Source: an uncultured Opitutaceae bacterium
GTDB lineage: Bacteria; Verrucomicrobiota; Verrucomicrobiia; Opitutales; Opitutaceae
Direction of reading: 5' to 3'
Assembly: GCA_903890485.1 (NCBI GenBank)
Contig: CAITBM010000116.1
Coordinates: 124,001 to 188,000, forward strand
DNA length: 64,000 nt
How positions within the stretch are numbered: the first letter of the stretch is position 1; each line of letters begins with the position of its first letter. The position numbers and the translations under genes were made by a program. Positions 17,266 to 26,693 of this stretch are shown here, piece by piece. Under the pieces are notes generated by a model, which was given only the letters and a program-made list of their open reading frames with translations, made no database searches and was not told the origin of the DNA.

Positions 17266-18855
17266 TCAGGAAATGACGAGTGATTCCCCGGTCATCTCGA
17301 CGGGTTTGGGGATGCCCATAAGGTGCAGGACCGTCGGGGCCACGTCCGCCAACCGTCCACCCTGGCTCATGAGGGTCTTGCCGGCGGCATATCCCTCCCC
17401 AACCACGAAGAATTCGACCAGGTTTAGGGTGTGGGAGGTGTGGGGGATGTTGTTGACCGGGTCCCACATCTGCTCGCAGTTGCCGTGGTCGGCCCCGATG
17501 AGGGCGCTGCCCCCCATTGTCGCCAAGGCCTCCAGGAGCTCGCCCACCGACTTGTCCGTCGTCTCAACGGCCTTCACGGCGGCCTCCAGGGAGCCGGTGT
17601 GTCCCACCATGTCGGGATTTGCAAAGTTGACGACGATCAGGGCGTACTTGCCCGACAGGATCGCCTGCTTCGCCTCGCGGGTCACGTCGGCGGCCGACAT
17701 CTCGGGCTTCAAGTCGTAGGTGGCCACCTTGGGGCTCTGCGGGCACGCCCGGTCCTCCCCGGGGAAGGGATCCTTCCGGTAGTTGTTAAAGAAGAACGTG
17801 ACGTGGGGGTTCTTCTCGGTCTCGGCGCATCGGAACTGGGCGAGGCCAAGTTTCGAGACGACCTCGCCTAGGATATTCTTCAGCTTCTCGGGCTTCGGCA
17901 GGATAACATGCACCGGGAGCCCAGACTCGTACTCGGTCATCGTGGCGTAGAAAAGGTCGAGCTTGGGTCCGCGGTCGAAATCCTTGAACCCGTCGATGAC
18001 GAACGCCTTGGTGATCTCGCGCGGGCGATCGCCGCGGTAATTGTAGAAAATGACGCTGTCGCCGTCGGCGATTACGGCCAGGGGCTTGCCGTCACTGCCC
18101 ACCACGGCCGTGGGCGCCACAAACTCGTCGCCCGTCTGGGTGGCCGTGAGAGGCTTGTCGTAGTAGGCCTGGATCGCCGCCTCCGCGCTGGCGGCGGTGG
18201 CTTCAATCTTGCGGCCTGTCAGGAGCCCGTAGGCCCGCGCAACGCGGTCCCAGCGGTTGTCCCGGTCCATGGCCCAGAACCTGCCGCACACGGAGGCGAT
18301 CCTGCCGATGCCCAGCTCGCGGCATTTCTGATCGACCTGCCGCACATAGCCGATGCCGCTGGAGGGAGGGGTGTCCCGTCCGTCGGTAAATGCGTGGATG
18401 AAGACCCGGTCCGGTGCGAGGCCGTCAGCCTTGGCCTGGGCCAGGAGGCCATAGAGGTGCTCCAGCATTCCATGGACGCCGGCGTCCGAAACGATTCCCA
18501 TCAGGTGGAGCCGGGAGGAACGGGACTTTACCCGGTCTATGGCACCCCGCCACACCGGGTTCGACGCCAAGAGACCGTCCGTGAACAGCTTGTTAATCCT
18601 GACAAGTTCCTGGTTCACGATTCGACCCGCACCAATGTTCTCGTGCCCGACCTCGCTGTTGCCCATGACCCCGTCAGGGAGCCCCACGTCGAGGCCGCTG
18701 GCCTTGACCAGAGCCACCGGGTAGCGGGCGTGGAGCATGTCGTCGCAGGGCTTTTTCGCCAGGACGGTCGCATTGGTGGAATCCTGCTCGGGATGGGGAC
18801 TCTTGCCCCAGCCATCGCGGATAATGAGCAGTACAGGCTTGCGCGGTGAATTCAT
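17266..18855 (-). CDS. gpmI: 2,3-bisphosphoglycerate-independent phosphoglycerate mutase
   Basis: This 529-residue manganese-dependent glycolytic enzyme interconverts 3- and 2-phosphoglycerate. It shows IIRDGWG at the N-terminus (relatives more often have LDGWG), GNSEVGHENIGAGR with the phosphorylated Ser, TDGRDTPP, and the metal site GADHGNCEQM near the C-terminus. The frame is open to 18903, but the ATG at 18855 gives the normal MNSPRKPVLLIIRDGWG start. It lies upstream of aspS on the same strand with an 81-bp gap and is divergent from the small gene at 18963. Confidence 0.95.
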   Translation of the reverse strand: MNSPRKPVLLIIRDGWGKSPHPEQDSTNATVLAKKPCDDMLHARYPVALVKASGLDVGLPDGVMGNSEVGHENIGAGRIVNQELVRINKLFTDGLLASNPVWRGAIDRVKSRSSRLHLMGIVSDAGVHGMLEHLYGLLAQAKADGLAPDRVFIHAFTDGRDTPPSSGIGYVRQVDQKCRELGIGRIASVCGRFWAMDRDNRWDRVARAYGLLTGRKIEATAASAEAAIQAYYDKPLTATQTGDEFVAPTAVVGSDGKPLAVIADGDSVIFYNYRGDRPREITKAFVIDGFKDFDRGPKLDLFYATMTEYESGLPVHVILPKPEKLKNILGEVVSKLGLAQFRCAETEKNPHVTFFFNNYRKDPFPGEDRACPQSPKVATYDLKPEMSAADVTREAKQAILSGKYALIVVNFANPDMVGHTGSLEAAVKAVETTDKSVGELLEALATMGGSALIGADHGNCEQMWDPVNNIPHTSHTLNLVEFFVVGEGYAAGKTLMSQGGRLADVAPTVLHLMGIPKPVEMTGESLVIS

Positions 18856-18962
18856 GTCGGTTTGTGACGTTACTAGCGGTGTGCAGCCTGTCGACTGCCG
18901 CAACGCGAAAAACGATACTCCCTGACGGTATTAGGCACAAATCCAGCATACGAGGATTGCGA

Positions 18963-19280
18963 ATGACACTGATCATCCGTGACCAGCTCGTGAACCCGCC
19001 CACGTGGTTCACCTCCTTCCGCGACCTGACGCTCTATTGCAACGTGTTCATGAAGGACGATGTGGTGATCGAATCGGAGGATCCGGACCCGTACTACCGC
19101 TGGATGCGGCCCAGGGGGGGAATGGACTTTGTCGAGGACTTTGTTCGGCCGGGGGCCGAGGACGGGGTGCACCTCGACGTCGAGCACAACTACCCTAGGA
19201 CCGTGGTGACCGACCGGATCGCCCCTGAGAACCTCCATAGCCTCATCAGGCTGATACGATTCTGCAGAGGCGCGGCTTGA
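18963..19280 (+). CDS. Small unknown protein upstream of hemH
   Basis: This 105-residue soluble protein begins MTLIIRDQLVNPPTWFTSFRD. It is rich in aromatic and acidic residues (DPDPYYRWMRPRGGMDF) with a single YPRTVVTDRI segment near the middle. I do not recognise the family. The ATG at 18963 is chosen over the longer frame from 18846 because the extra N-terminus overlaps the gpmI start. The stop lies 32 bp before the hemH start on the same strand, so it may be cotranscribed with hemH. No heme-binding motif is obvious. Confidence 0.6.
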   Translation: MTLIIRDQLVNPPTWFTSFRDLTLYCNVFMKDDVVIESEDPDPYYRWMRPRGGMDFVEDFVRPGAEDGVHLDVEHNYPRTVVTDRIAPENLHSLIRLIRFCRGAA

Positions 19281-19312
19281 CGTTCGCTCGTCGGGCCGGG
19301 TCAAATCAGGCC

Positions 19313-20347
19313 ATGTCAAAGCGTGCCGTGCTGATTGCCAACCTCGGGTCCCCGGACTCGACCTCGATTCCCGACGTGAGGCGCTACCTCAGGGAATTCC
19401 TCGGGGACGAGCGGGTTATCGACCTGCCAGCACCGCTCAGGTTCCTGCTGCTTGAGGCGATCATCCTGCCCACGCGGCCCAAGAAGACCGCCCATGCCTA
19501 TTCAAAGGTGTGGACTCCCGAGGGATCCCCCCTGGTCGCCACGTCGGAGAGCGTTCGCAAGAAGCTCGCCGTGAAACTGGGCGCCGAGGTGCCGGTCCAT
19601 ATCACGATGCGCTACGGAAACCCGTCGATCGCATCGACCGTGAAGGCCCTGGTCGACCAGGGTTGCGATGAGGTGCTTCTTTTCCCCCAGTACCCCCACT
19701 ATGCGATGGCGTCGTGGGAGACGGTCGTGGTGCGCATCTACGAAGAGGCGGCAAAGCAGGCACCCCAGATGAAGATTGTCTGCGTGCAGCCCTTCTACGG
19801 CGACGCTGACTATATCGACATGATGCTAGCGGTGGCCGCTCCGGCGCTCGAAAAGCCCTACGACCACCTCCTTTTCAGCTACCACGGCATCCCCGAGCGC
19901 CACCTGCGCAAGGCGGACTCCTCGCACGGCCACTGCACGGTTGTCGCCGACTGCTGCAACACCTGCTCGCCGGCGCATGCGACCTGTTACCGGGCCCAAT
20001 GCGTGCGAACGACCGCCGAGTTTGGCCGGCGCGGAAGACTTGATCCGGCGAAGTATTCCATGTCGTACCAGTCGCGCCTGGCCGGTGAGCCGTGGCTGCA
20101 GCCGTTCACGGATTTCGAATTGGTCCGGCTACCCAAGGCAGGGGTAAAACGCCTCCTGGTCATTTGCCCGAGCTTTCTCGCAGATTGCCTGGAGACGTTA
20201 GAAGAGATCGCGATGGCCGGCAAAGAAACGTTCTTAGAGGCTGGAGGTGAGAGCTTTGAGAAAATAATTTGCCCGAATGACCACCCAGCATATATCGATT
20301 TTCTCGCAAATCGTGTGCAAAAGTGGCTAAATACCGGCCAATTGTGA
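19313..20347 (+). CDS. hemH: Ferrochelatase with internal cysteine cluster
   Basis: This 344-residue enzyme inserts ferrous iron into protoporphyrin IX, the last step of protoheme synthesis. It starts RAVLIANLGSPDS, and the catalytic His is His191 in SYHGIPERHL. Immediately after, six cysteines fall within 23 residues (208, 214, 215, 218, 225, 230; motif CCNTCSPAHATC). This matches the known class of bacterial ferrochelatases with an internal [2Fe-2S] cluster, as opposed to C-terminal cluster ligands. The ATG at 19313 is preferred over the extended frame from 19277. The last 4 bp overlap the GTG start of the sensor kinase gene, implying translational coupling. Confidence 0.95.
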   Translation: MSKRAVLIANLGSPDSTSIPDVRRYLREFLGDERVIDLPAPLRFLLLEAIILPTRPKKTAHAYSKVWTPEGSPLVATSESVRKKLAVKLGAEVPVHITMRYGNPSIASTVKALVDQGCDEVLLFPQYPHYAMASWETVVVRIYEEAAKQAPQMKIVCVQPFYGDADYIDMMLAVAAPALEKPYDHLLFSYHGIPERHLRKADSSHGHCTVVADCCNTCSPAHATCYRAQCVRTTAEFGRRGRLDPAKYSMSYQSRLAGEPWLQPFTDFELVRLPKAGVKRLLVICPSFLADCLETLEEIAMAGKETFLEAGGESFEKIICPNDHPAYIDFLANRVQKWLNTGQL

Positions 20348-23052
20348 GCGATACGTCGACGACGCCTCCACTGACCATCCCCAACGCCGGCCTCAGGACT
20401 GCCCGGGTTGCCGTCTTGGTGCTTGATGGTTCGGGCAAGGTCACCTCGGCCAACCAGGAGGCCAGGATCCTCTGGCAGTCTGGAGCCGGAGAGTTGATCG
20501 GTGAGTTCTTCCCCGACCTTTTCGCCCTGGACATCGTCAGCGACGAGCCGGAAATGCAGGAGGCCCAGTGGGACATCCTCCTCGCCGCGCTGTTGGAGAA
20601 ACGGGCCATCCTGTCGGTTCAGCCCCGGGAGGGTGCTCCGCATCCCATGGCCGTTCGTGCCGAGAAGGCTTTAGGGCCCGCGGGAGGCTACATTGTCGTC
20701 ATCGAGCCCCCCCTGGAGACGTCCGCCCTGGCTCCAGCCCCGTCCGACGAACAGGCGGCCGCCCTCCAACTCTTTGCCGAAAAAGGCCCGGTGGGTTTCT
20801 TCGACCTGAAGCTCAAGGACCGCAAAGTCCTCTACTCGCCTGCATGGAAGCGAATGCTGGGCTACCTAGACAGCGAGTTGGCCGACACCTATGACGCCTG
20901 GCTCGGTCTCCTCCATCCCGAGGACACGGCTGCGGCCCCGGACAAGGCGGGCAGGAAGCTCAAGGTCGGCGCACGCCCCTTTTCGGTCGAGTTCCGGATG
21001 AAGCACAAGGCCGGGCATTGGGCCTGGGTCCACTGCGTCGGCCTCCAGCTCGTCAACTCCGCAGGGGAACTTGAACGGGTGATTGGGATCCACGTGGACG
21101 CCACCGAGCGCAAGGAAACAGAGGAGTCGGCAATCGCCGGCGAGTCCCGCCTCATGGCGCTTACCGACGACGGATCGCTGGCCGCATTTGAAGTGGACTA
21201 CGCCGGGGAGTCTTCCTGGTTCTCGGGGGCGTGGCTGAGGCTACTCGGTGGGCTCCCCGAGCCGTCCAATGGGCCGGCTGCCCTAACCGACGCGTTCAGC
21301 CCTGAGGAATGCCCAGAGGGTGTCGAGGCCTGGCTCCTTTCCCAGGCCCCGGGCCAGTCGTCTTTCTCAAGGACCGTGCACCTCCGGACGAGAGACAACC
21401 GCTCGGTCCCGTGCCTGCTTGGCATCACCCGCACGGTCACCCGCAAGCGGACACTGTCCCGCGTGGTCGGCTTCGCCCATCCCCTGGCCGATGCCTCCGC
21501 GCCCGCGCCAATTCCCGCCCAGAAGGAAGTCGCCCCCCAGGCTCAGCCACCGGCCAACTCCGATGTCCTTGAGGAGATCCTGGCCACGATCGCCGAGGGC
21601 GTGATCGCAACCGACGGCCAGGGGAGCGTCCTTTTTGCAAACGCAACAGCGGCACGCATCCTGGGGCAGCCAGCCGAGGCCATCGCGGGGCGACCGCTTG
21701 ACCAAGTTTTCGCCCTAGTTGACCGTCAGAGCGGAAAGGCCGGGGACAACCCGGCCGACCGAGCGCTCTCCGCGAGCGGCCCCCTGCCCCTCATCGGCGA
21801 CCAGGCCGTGGTCGGAGCCAACGGCCAAGCCATCCCCGTCGTTTGGACGGCCCGGGCCACCTTCGGTGCCGACGCCAAGCCGCGCGGAATCGTCATCGTT
21901 TTCAGGAATCCCGACGAAATGAGCCTGACTCCCGAGGAGCTCATCAAGGCCAATCGGTTCGAGTCGCTCGGCCTGCTGGCCGGCGGAATCTCCCACGATT
22001 TCAACAACCTGCTGACGACCATCCTTGGTGGTCTCTCCCTCGCAAAGGACAACCGTGACCTTTCCAAGCTGGGCGATGCCGAGCGCGCGTGCATCGCGGC
22101 CAAGGGCCTCACTAAGCAGCTCCTCGCGTTCACCAAGGGCGGCTCCGGCGTTAAGACCGTGTGCGCCTCGAAGGATATCCTGGAGGATGCCGTGAAGATT
22201 GCCTCTGCAGGATCTACCGCCGTGATTACGGTCCACGCCGAGGACGGCATCGGGGCGGTTCAGGTCGACCGCCCGCAAATCCTGCAGGTCTTCCAGAATC
22301 TGATCGTCAACGCTCTCCAGGCGATGCCGCCCTCGCCGCACCAGGCTCGCGTGCAGCTGCGGGCCGCCAACGCCACAATCCGCGAGGGCCAGATTGCATC
22401 CCTGCCGGCCGGGTCCTACGTGGAGTTTGAGGTCCGCGACAACGGCAGCGGGATCAAGCCCGAGCACCTCGAGAAGATATGGGACCCGTTCTTCACGACC
22501 AAGAAGCACGGCACCGGGTTAGGCCTGGCGACGGTGCTTTCAATTGTTCGCAAGCTCGGGGGAGAGATCGGCCTCCAGTCAACCATCGGGGAAGGCACCG
22601 TCTTTAGTATCTTCCTGCCCATGGCCGACCAGCCCGTCGAGGTCCAGGCCAGGCCCGCGCCCTCCCTGAGGTTTGGCACCGGACGGGTGCTGTTCATGGA
22701 TGACGACGAGCACATCTGCAATCTGACCGCCTCGATGCTCCAGAGCCTCGACTACAAGTTCGACATCGCCAAGAGGGGCGAGGAGGCGATCACGCTCTAC
22801 AAGCGCTACCAGAACATCGGGCGTCCCTACGATGCGGTCATCATGGATCTCACCGTCGTGGGCGGGCTTGGCGGCGAAGAGACCTTCAGGGCCCTCCACG
22901 AGCTCGATCCGGATGTCAGGGCCATTGTCTCGAGCGGCTACGACAACGAGGACATGGCCAAGCAGTACCTCGACATGGGTTTCTGCGGTTACCTGACGAA
23001 GCCCTACCGAGTGACCGACCTGGGCAAGGTGCTGAAGGCGGTCCTCGGCTAG
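20344..23052 (+). CDS. CckA-like hybrid sensor histidine kinase with PAS domains
   Basis: This 902-residue soluble hybrid kinase has no membrane segments. Two to four PAS-like units cover about 15-510; the clearest are about 125-250 (ending in a PAC-type GIHVDATERKETEE) and about 410-520. The dimerisation domain has GGISHDFNNLL with phosphoacceptor His551, as in CckA-type kinases. The ATPase domain follows (RDNGSGI, DPFFTTKKHGTGLGL). A receiver domain starts at about 785 (VLFMDDDEH) with phosphoacceptor Asp835 (VIMDLT) and KPY near the end. The GTG at 20344 forms a GTGA overlap with the hemH stop and is preferred over a GTG seven codons upstream. No phosphotransferase or response-regulator partner is nearby. 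Confidence 0.9.
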   Translation: MSDTSTTPPLTIPNAGLRTARVAVLVLDGSGKVTSANQEARILWQSGAGELIGEFFPDLFALDIVSDEPEMQEAQWDILLAALLEKRAILSVQPREGAPHPMAVRAEKALGPAGGYIVVIEPPLETSALAPAPSDEQAAALQLFAEKGPVGFFDLKLKDRKVLYSPAWKRMLGYLDSELADTYDAWLGLLHPEDTAAAPDKAGRKLKVGARPFSVEFRMKHKAGHWAWVHCVGLQLVNSAGELERVIGIHVDATERKETEESAIAGESRLMALTDDGSLAAFEVDYAGESSWFSGAWLRLLGGLPEPSNGPAALTDAFSPEECPEGVEAWLLSQAPGQSSFSRTVHLRTRDNRSVPCLLGITRTVTRKRTLSRVVGFAHPLADASAPAPIPAQKEVAPQAQPPANSDVLEEILATIAEGVIATDGQGSVLFANATAARILGQPAEAIAGRPLDQVFALVDRQSGKAGDNPADRALSASGPLPLIGDQAVVGANGQAIPVVWTARATFGADAKPRGIVIVFRNPDEMSLTPEELIKANRFESLGLLAGGISHDFNNLLTTILGGLSLAKDNRDLSKLGDAERACIAAKGLTKQLLAFTKGGSGVKTVCASKDILEDAVKIASAGSTAVITVHAEDGIGAVQVDRPQILQVFQNLIVNALQAMPPSPHQARVQLRAANATIREGQIASLPAGSYVEFEVRDNGSGIKPEHLEKIWDPFFTTKKHGTGLGLATVLSIVRKLGGEIGLQSTIGEGTVFSIFLPMADQPVEVQARPAPSLRFGTGRVLFMDDDEHICNLTASMLQSLDYKFDIAKRGEEAITLYKRYQNIGRPYDAVIMDLTVVGGLGGEETFRALHELDPDVRAIVSSGYDNEDMAKQYLDMGFCGYLTKPYRVTDLGKVLKAVLG

Positions 23053-23058
23053 ACTCGC

Positions 23059-23670
23059 CTAGGCCCCTTCCTGCCAGGTGAAGGCGTGGCAGAGTGCGAC
23101 GCCGGCGGCATCGGATTCGTCGAGGTCCAAGGTTCGGCCATGGCCGAGCATCGCCTTAACCGTGCGGGCAAGCTGTTCCTTGCTGGCCTTGCCCGACCCG
23201 GACACCGCCCGCTTCACCCGGAGCGGCGCATATTCAAAGACCGGGAGATCCCGCAGGGCCGCAGCTGCCATGGCTGTTCCCCGTGCTGCCCCTAGGATCT
23301 GCGCCGTCTGGAAGTTCTGGACGTAGATGGTCTGCTCAAGGGCCACGTGGCGGACGCCCTCCGAGGTATCGATAAAATCAGCCACCGCGCGGTGGATTTC
23401 GGCCAGAGCGGCCGCCATGCTCCTGCTGGCCGGGACCCGCACCGTCCGGCAGCGAAGGAGAACGGGTTGGCGGCCCGGAGCGAACTCCAGGAGCGCCAGG
23501 CCGGTGCCTCGAAGCGAGGGGTCGATCCCCAGCACCAGGCCCACAAATGGCTTCTTGTGGCCGTGTTCGCTAACATGGGCGGACCCTCCCTTTGACGCCG
23601 CCACCTTCCCGGCCACTGGCCGCCCCTCGAGCTTTGCCGTCCACATCTGCCTGGAAGTCATGCGGGCCAT
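23059..23670 (-). CDS. ruvC: Crossover junction endodeoxyribonuclease RuvC
   Basis: This Holliday-junction resolvase is about 203 residues long. Four acidic catalytic positions are visible: the first Asp in [14 protein letters not shown], Glu in [12 protein letters not shown], and the C-terminal acidic pair in [16 protein letters not shown]. Residues 1-45 before the first strand are basic and longer than in E. coli RuvC (173 residues). A second ATG at 23661 could shorten this slightly. The open frame continues further upstream into the TauE gene, but that part is out-of-frame shadow sequence. ruvA and ruvB are not in the window. It converges on the hybrid kinase with a 6-bp gap. Confidence 0.92.
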   Translation of the reverse strand: MARMTSRQMWTAKLEGRPVAGKVAASKGGSAHVSEHGHKKPFVGLVLGIDPSLRGTGLALLEFAPGRQPVLLRCRTVRVPASRSMAAALAEIHRAVADFIDTSEGVRHVALEQTIYVQNFQTAQILGAARGTAMAAAALRDLPVFEYAPLRVKRAVSGSGKASKEQLARTVKAMLGHGRTLDLDESDAAGVALCHAFTWQEGA

Positions 23671-23693
23671 GGTCGTGGGAGATTCTTGGGCTC

Positions 23694-24428
23694 TTAGATA
23701 AACATTCTCACGCCGGCCGCAATCGTGAGCACGATGGCAATGTTCTCGAACAGGCGCTGGTTTATCCTGCCCAGGAGCCACCGCCCCACGATTGTTCCTG
23801 CGATCACGGCCGGGGCCAGCAGCAGGTTTTGGATCAGGCTCTCCCGGGTGACCAGCCCCAGCCCGATCATGAACGGCAACTTGAACAGATTGAGTATCAG
23901 GAAAAAGGCGGCTCCGGTGCCCATGTATTCCATCTTGGGCAATCGCATCGCGAGGAGATAGATCACCATGAGCGGGCCTGCGGCGTTGGAAACGATGGTC
24001 GTGAAGCCCGCCATGATCCCAAAGAGCGGCGCAAACCACGCCGGGTGATCCTGCTCGGCCACAGGCGGCCTTGCCCGCCGGATGAGATGAAGTGCAGCCA
24101 GGCCGATGACGATCGCCCCCATAGCCAACCGGGTTGCGTGCTCGTCCATGCGCCCCATGGCGACGGCGCCCACGACGACTCCCAAGGCGGCCCAGGGGAG
24201 CATCCTCCACACGTGCCTCCACTGGGCATGCCTGCGGTAGGAGGCGAAGGCCACCCAGTCGCCCACGATGAGGAGCGGGAGCACCAGTCCGGTCGAGCTC
24301 CGTGCGGGCATGATCGAAGCAAACAGCGCGACAAAAAGGAGGCTAAGGCCGGTTATCCCGGTTTTGGCGATCCCGACCAGTATCGCGCCCAGGACGGCAA
24401 CGAACCACTCCCAGGCATGAAAGTTCAA
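23694..24428 (-). CDS. TauE/SafE family permease
   Basis: This 244-residue integral membrane protein has about eight hydrophobic segments and the two-fold repeat of the TauE/SafE (DUF81) family. [16 protein letters not shown] lies in the first half and [19 protein letters not shown] in the second. The family exports or imports sulfonates, sulfite and related organic anions; the substrate here is unknown. Its start overlaps the recF stop by 4 bp, and ruvC follows 23 bp downstream, so a transporter sits between two DNA-repair genes in one minus-strand unit. Confidence 0.9.
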   Translation of the reverse strand: MNFHAWEWFVAVLGAILVGIAKTGITGLSLLFVALFASIMPARSSTGLVLPLLIVGDWVAFASYRRHAQWRHVWRMLPWAALGVVVGAVAMGRMDEHATRLAMGAIVIGLAALHLIRRARPPVAEQDHPAWFAPLFGIMAGFTTIVSNAAGPLMVIYLLAMRLPKMEYMGTGAAFFLILNLFKLPFMIGLGLVTRESLIQNLLLAPAVIAGTIVGRWLLGRINQRLFENIAIVLTIAAGVRMFI

Positions 24429-25528
24429 TCCGAGGCCCCCATTGGCTTAGGCTCGGGCGTGAACTCACCCTCGGCAACCTTGAATACCTGCCAGGTGCCG
24501 AGCGCGGCCTCGGGAAGCGCCGTGCCGGTGGCGACAACCTGGGACTCCGGGTCGAGCGCCGACCAGAAACGCAAGCGTCGCTCGGAATCGAGCTCGCCCA
24601 GGACGTCGTCGGCCAGGAGCACGGGGCGCACCCCGCAGCGCGCGTGAAACCAGGCCGCCTGGGCCAGGCGCAGCGCCAGGGTGACTGATCGCTGCTGACC
24701 CTCCGAGGCAAAGTCCCTGGCATCGGAACCCCGGACCTCAAAGCTCAGGTCGTCTCGGTGGGGACCCACGAGGGTCGTGCCCATGCGAAGGTCCCGGTCG
24801 CGCCCAGCCTCAAGTTGGGCGAGGAGGGCCTCGCCCGTGGCGCCGATCAGGGGGGAGAGGTACGCTATCCGGGCGGCCTCGGCCCCCCCGGTCAGGCGCT
24901 GGTAGGCTTTCCCAGCCTCGTCGGCCAATTCGCTTAGCCAGCGGGTCCTTAGCGCCACGATGGCAGCCCCGTGAGTCGCCAACACCCTGTCGAAGGCCGC
25001 AATCTGCGCCACAGCCTGACCGTCGCCCCTCCTGAGGAGACTGTTTCGCTCGGACAGGGCCCGGGTGTACGACTGGAGGGACCCAAGATAGTCGGGATCC
25101 ATCGCCGAGAGCGTCAGGTCGAGCCAGCGTCTCCTCAGGGCCGGAACCCCTCGGATCAACTGGAGATCCTGCGAGGAAAAGACTACGGTCGGATACCTCC
25201 CGACGTGGTCAGCCAACCTTGCGACCCGGGTATCTCCGTACCAAAGCTCCTTGCCGTCCCTGCGAAACTTTATGGTCACCCGCTCCTCTCCCCTGCCCTC
25301 GCTCTCCACCTGGCAAGCCATGCCCGCCTCCATCTGGCCGCTCATGACCAGCACCTTGCTGTCTGCCGTTCGGAACGAGCGAAGCGCAGTCAGGCAACCG
25401 AGCGCCTCAAGAAGGTTGGACTTTCCCTGGCCGTTCGGGCCAACGAAGAATTGGCGCCTTCCCGAGAATTCCAGCGAGGCCAATGGCACGTTTCTAAAGT
25501 GCCTCAGCGTGAGCTTTTTTATTACCAT
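24425..25528 (-). CDS. recF: DNA replication and repair protein RecF
   Basis: This 367-residue SMC-like ATPase loads RecA at single-strand gaps. The N-terminal LTLRHFRNV strand, Walker [15 protein letters not shown], the signature region FASEGQQRS and Walker [12 protein letters not shown] are all present at normal spacing. The length is typical. It is not beside dnaN or dnaA as in many genomes. It leads a minus-strand run recF-tauE-ruvC and is divergent from gmhA. Confidence 0.95.
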   Translation of the reverse strand: MVIKKLTLRHFRNVPLASLEFSGRRQFFVGPNGQGKSNLLEALGCLTALRSFRTADSKVLVMSGQMEAGMACQVESEGRGEERVTIKFRRDGKELWYGDTRVARLADHVGRYPTVVFSSQDLQLIRGVPALRRRWLDLTLSAMDPDYLGSLQSYTRALSERNSLLRRGDGQAVAQIAAFDRVLATHGAAIVALRTRWLSELADEAGKAYQRLTGGAEAARIAYLSPLIGATGEALLAQLEAGRDRDLRMGTTLVGPHRDDLSFEVRGSDARDFASEGQQRSVTLALRLAQAAWFHARCGVRPVLLADDVLGELDSERRLRFWSALDPESQVVATGTALPEAALGTWQVFKVAEGEFTPEPKPMGASD

Positions 25529-25623
25529 CGAGGTCCGGGGGCCTTATGTGAATACAAGGGAATCGCTCCAAAACGTCGAAAATTTCTGTCGCGGGCAAGT
25601 CCACAGGCCACTTTGATGCCCAA

Positions 25624-26181
25624 ATGACCTTCGAAAAGGCCCTCTCTGACACCGTCCGGACCCTGGAATCGCTCTCGGCGATCCGGCCGGCCGTGGACAC
25701 GGCTTCGGAGCTCATCCTGGGCACCCTTCGCTCGGGTGGGAAGCTCCTGGTCTGCGGCAACGGCGGGAGCGCGGCCGAGGCGGCCCACTTCGCGACGGAG
25801 CTGGTCGGCCGCTACCATGCAAAGCGGAGGTCGCTGCCAGCCGTGTCCCTTTCGTCGGACGGCTCCCTGGTGAGCTGCATTGGCAACGACTACGGCTTTG
25901 AACAGGTATTTGCCCGGCAGATTGCGGGCCTGGCCAAGCCAGGCGACCTGGTTGTCGCCATCACCTCGAGCGGAAACTCGCCAAACATCGTCGCTGCCCT
26001 CCAGGAAGCCAACCGACTCGGGTTAAAATCCATCGCCTTCCTGGGTAAATCCGGCGGCAAGGCCAAGGGCCTGGCCACGTGCGAGCTGATCATACCGGGC
26101 GAACGCGGGGCTTCGGCCCAGGAGTGCCATCTTTTCCTGATCCATTACTTCTGCGAGCAGATCGACATCCATTTTACATGA
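25624..26181 (+). CDS. gmhA: Phosphoheptose (sedoheptulose 7-phosphate) isomerase
   Basis: This 185-residue SIS-domain enzyme makes D-glycero-D-manno-heptose 7-phosphate for the lipopolysaccharide core. Motifs are CGNGGSAAEAAHFATELVGRY, AITSSGNSPN and the C-terminal CHLFLIHYFCEQID helix. DiaA-like SIS proteins are close relatives, but the length and AEAAHFATEL motif favour GmhA. Its stop overlaps the ATG of the cyclophilin gene (ATGA). No other heptose genes are in the window. Confidence 0.9.
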   Translation: MTFEKALSDTVRTLESLSAIRPAVDTASELILGTLRSGGKLLVCGNGGSAAEAAHFATELVGRYHAKRRSLPAVSLSSDGSLVSCIGNDYGFEQVFARQIAGLAKPGDLVVAITSSGNSPNIVAALQEANRLGLKSIAFLGKSGGKAKGLATCELIIPGERGASAQECHLFLIHYFCEQIDIHFT

Positions 26182-26693
26182 GCCAAAACAAAACTCCTAG
26201 CGAACAGGCCGTCATCAAGACGTCCTACGGCGAAATGACGGTGGCCTTCTGGCCCGACGTCGCACCCAAAACGGTCGAGAACTTCAAGAAGCTCGCCCGC
26301 GAGGGATTCTACGATGGGACGGCGTTTCACCGGATCATTAAGGGTTTCATGATCCAGGGTGGATGCCCGAACACAAAGGCCGGCCAGAAGGGCATGCCGG
26401 GCACAGGCGGCCCGGGCTACATGATCAAGGCCGAGTTCAACACCAAATCCCACGTGAAGGGCGTCCTTTCAATGGCCCGCTCTTCGAACCCCGACTCGGC
26501 CGGAAGCCAGTTCTTCATCTGCCACGGCGACGCGCGGTTCCTCGACCGCCAATACACCGCTTTCGGCGAGCTTGTTGCAGGCGAGGAAGTGCTTGAGCAG
26601 ATCGCCAATGTCCCCACGGCGGGCCCCGAGCGGAGCACGCCCATCGAGCGCGTTGCGCTCGAGAGCGTGAAGCTCGTAACGCCCGCGGCCTAG
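26178..26693 (+). CDS. Peptidyl-prolyl cis-trans isomerase, cyclophilin type
   Basis: This 171-residue cytosolic cyclophilin, without signal peptide, catalyses proline isomerisation. Signatures are YDGTAFHRIIKGFMIQGG, SMARSSNPDSAGSQFFIC and LDRQYTAFGEL. The open frame runs upstream inside gmhA, but the ATG at 26178 gives the normal start and a 4-bp ATGA overlap with gmhA. Its stop overlaps the alanine dehydrogenase stop on the other strand by a few bases. Confidence 0.94.
   Translation: MSQNKTPSEQAVIKTSYGEMTVAFWPDVAPKTVENFKKLAREGFYDGTAFHRIIKGFMIQGGCPNTKAGQKGMPGTGGPGYMIKAEFNTKSHVKGVLSMARSSNPDSAGSQFFICHGDARFLDRQYTAFGELVAGEEVLEQIANVPTAGPERSTPIERVALESVKLVTPAA

Noticed and set aside
17908-18849. 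313-residue open frame antisense to gpmI
   Set aside because: Shadow frame; gpmI is intact on the opposite strand.
23671-24222. N-terminal extension of the ruvC open frame
   Set aside because: It overlaps the TauE gene out of frame and is Gly/Arg/His-rich shadow sequence; RuvC begins at the ATG at 23670.
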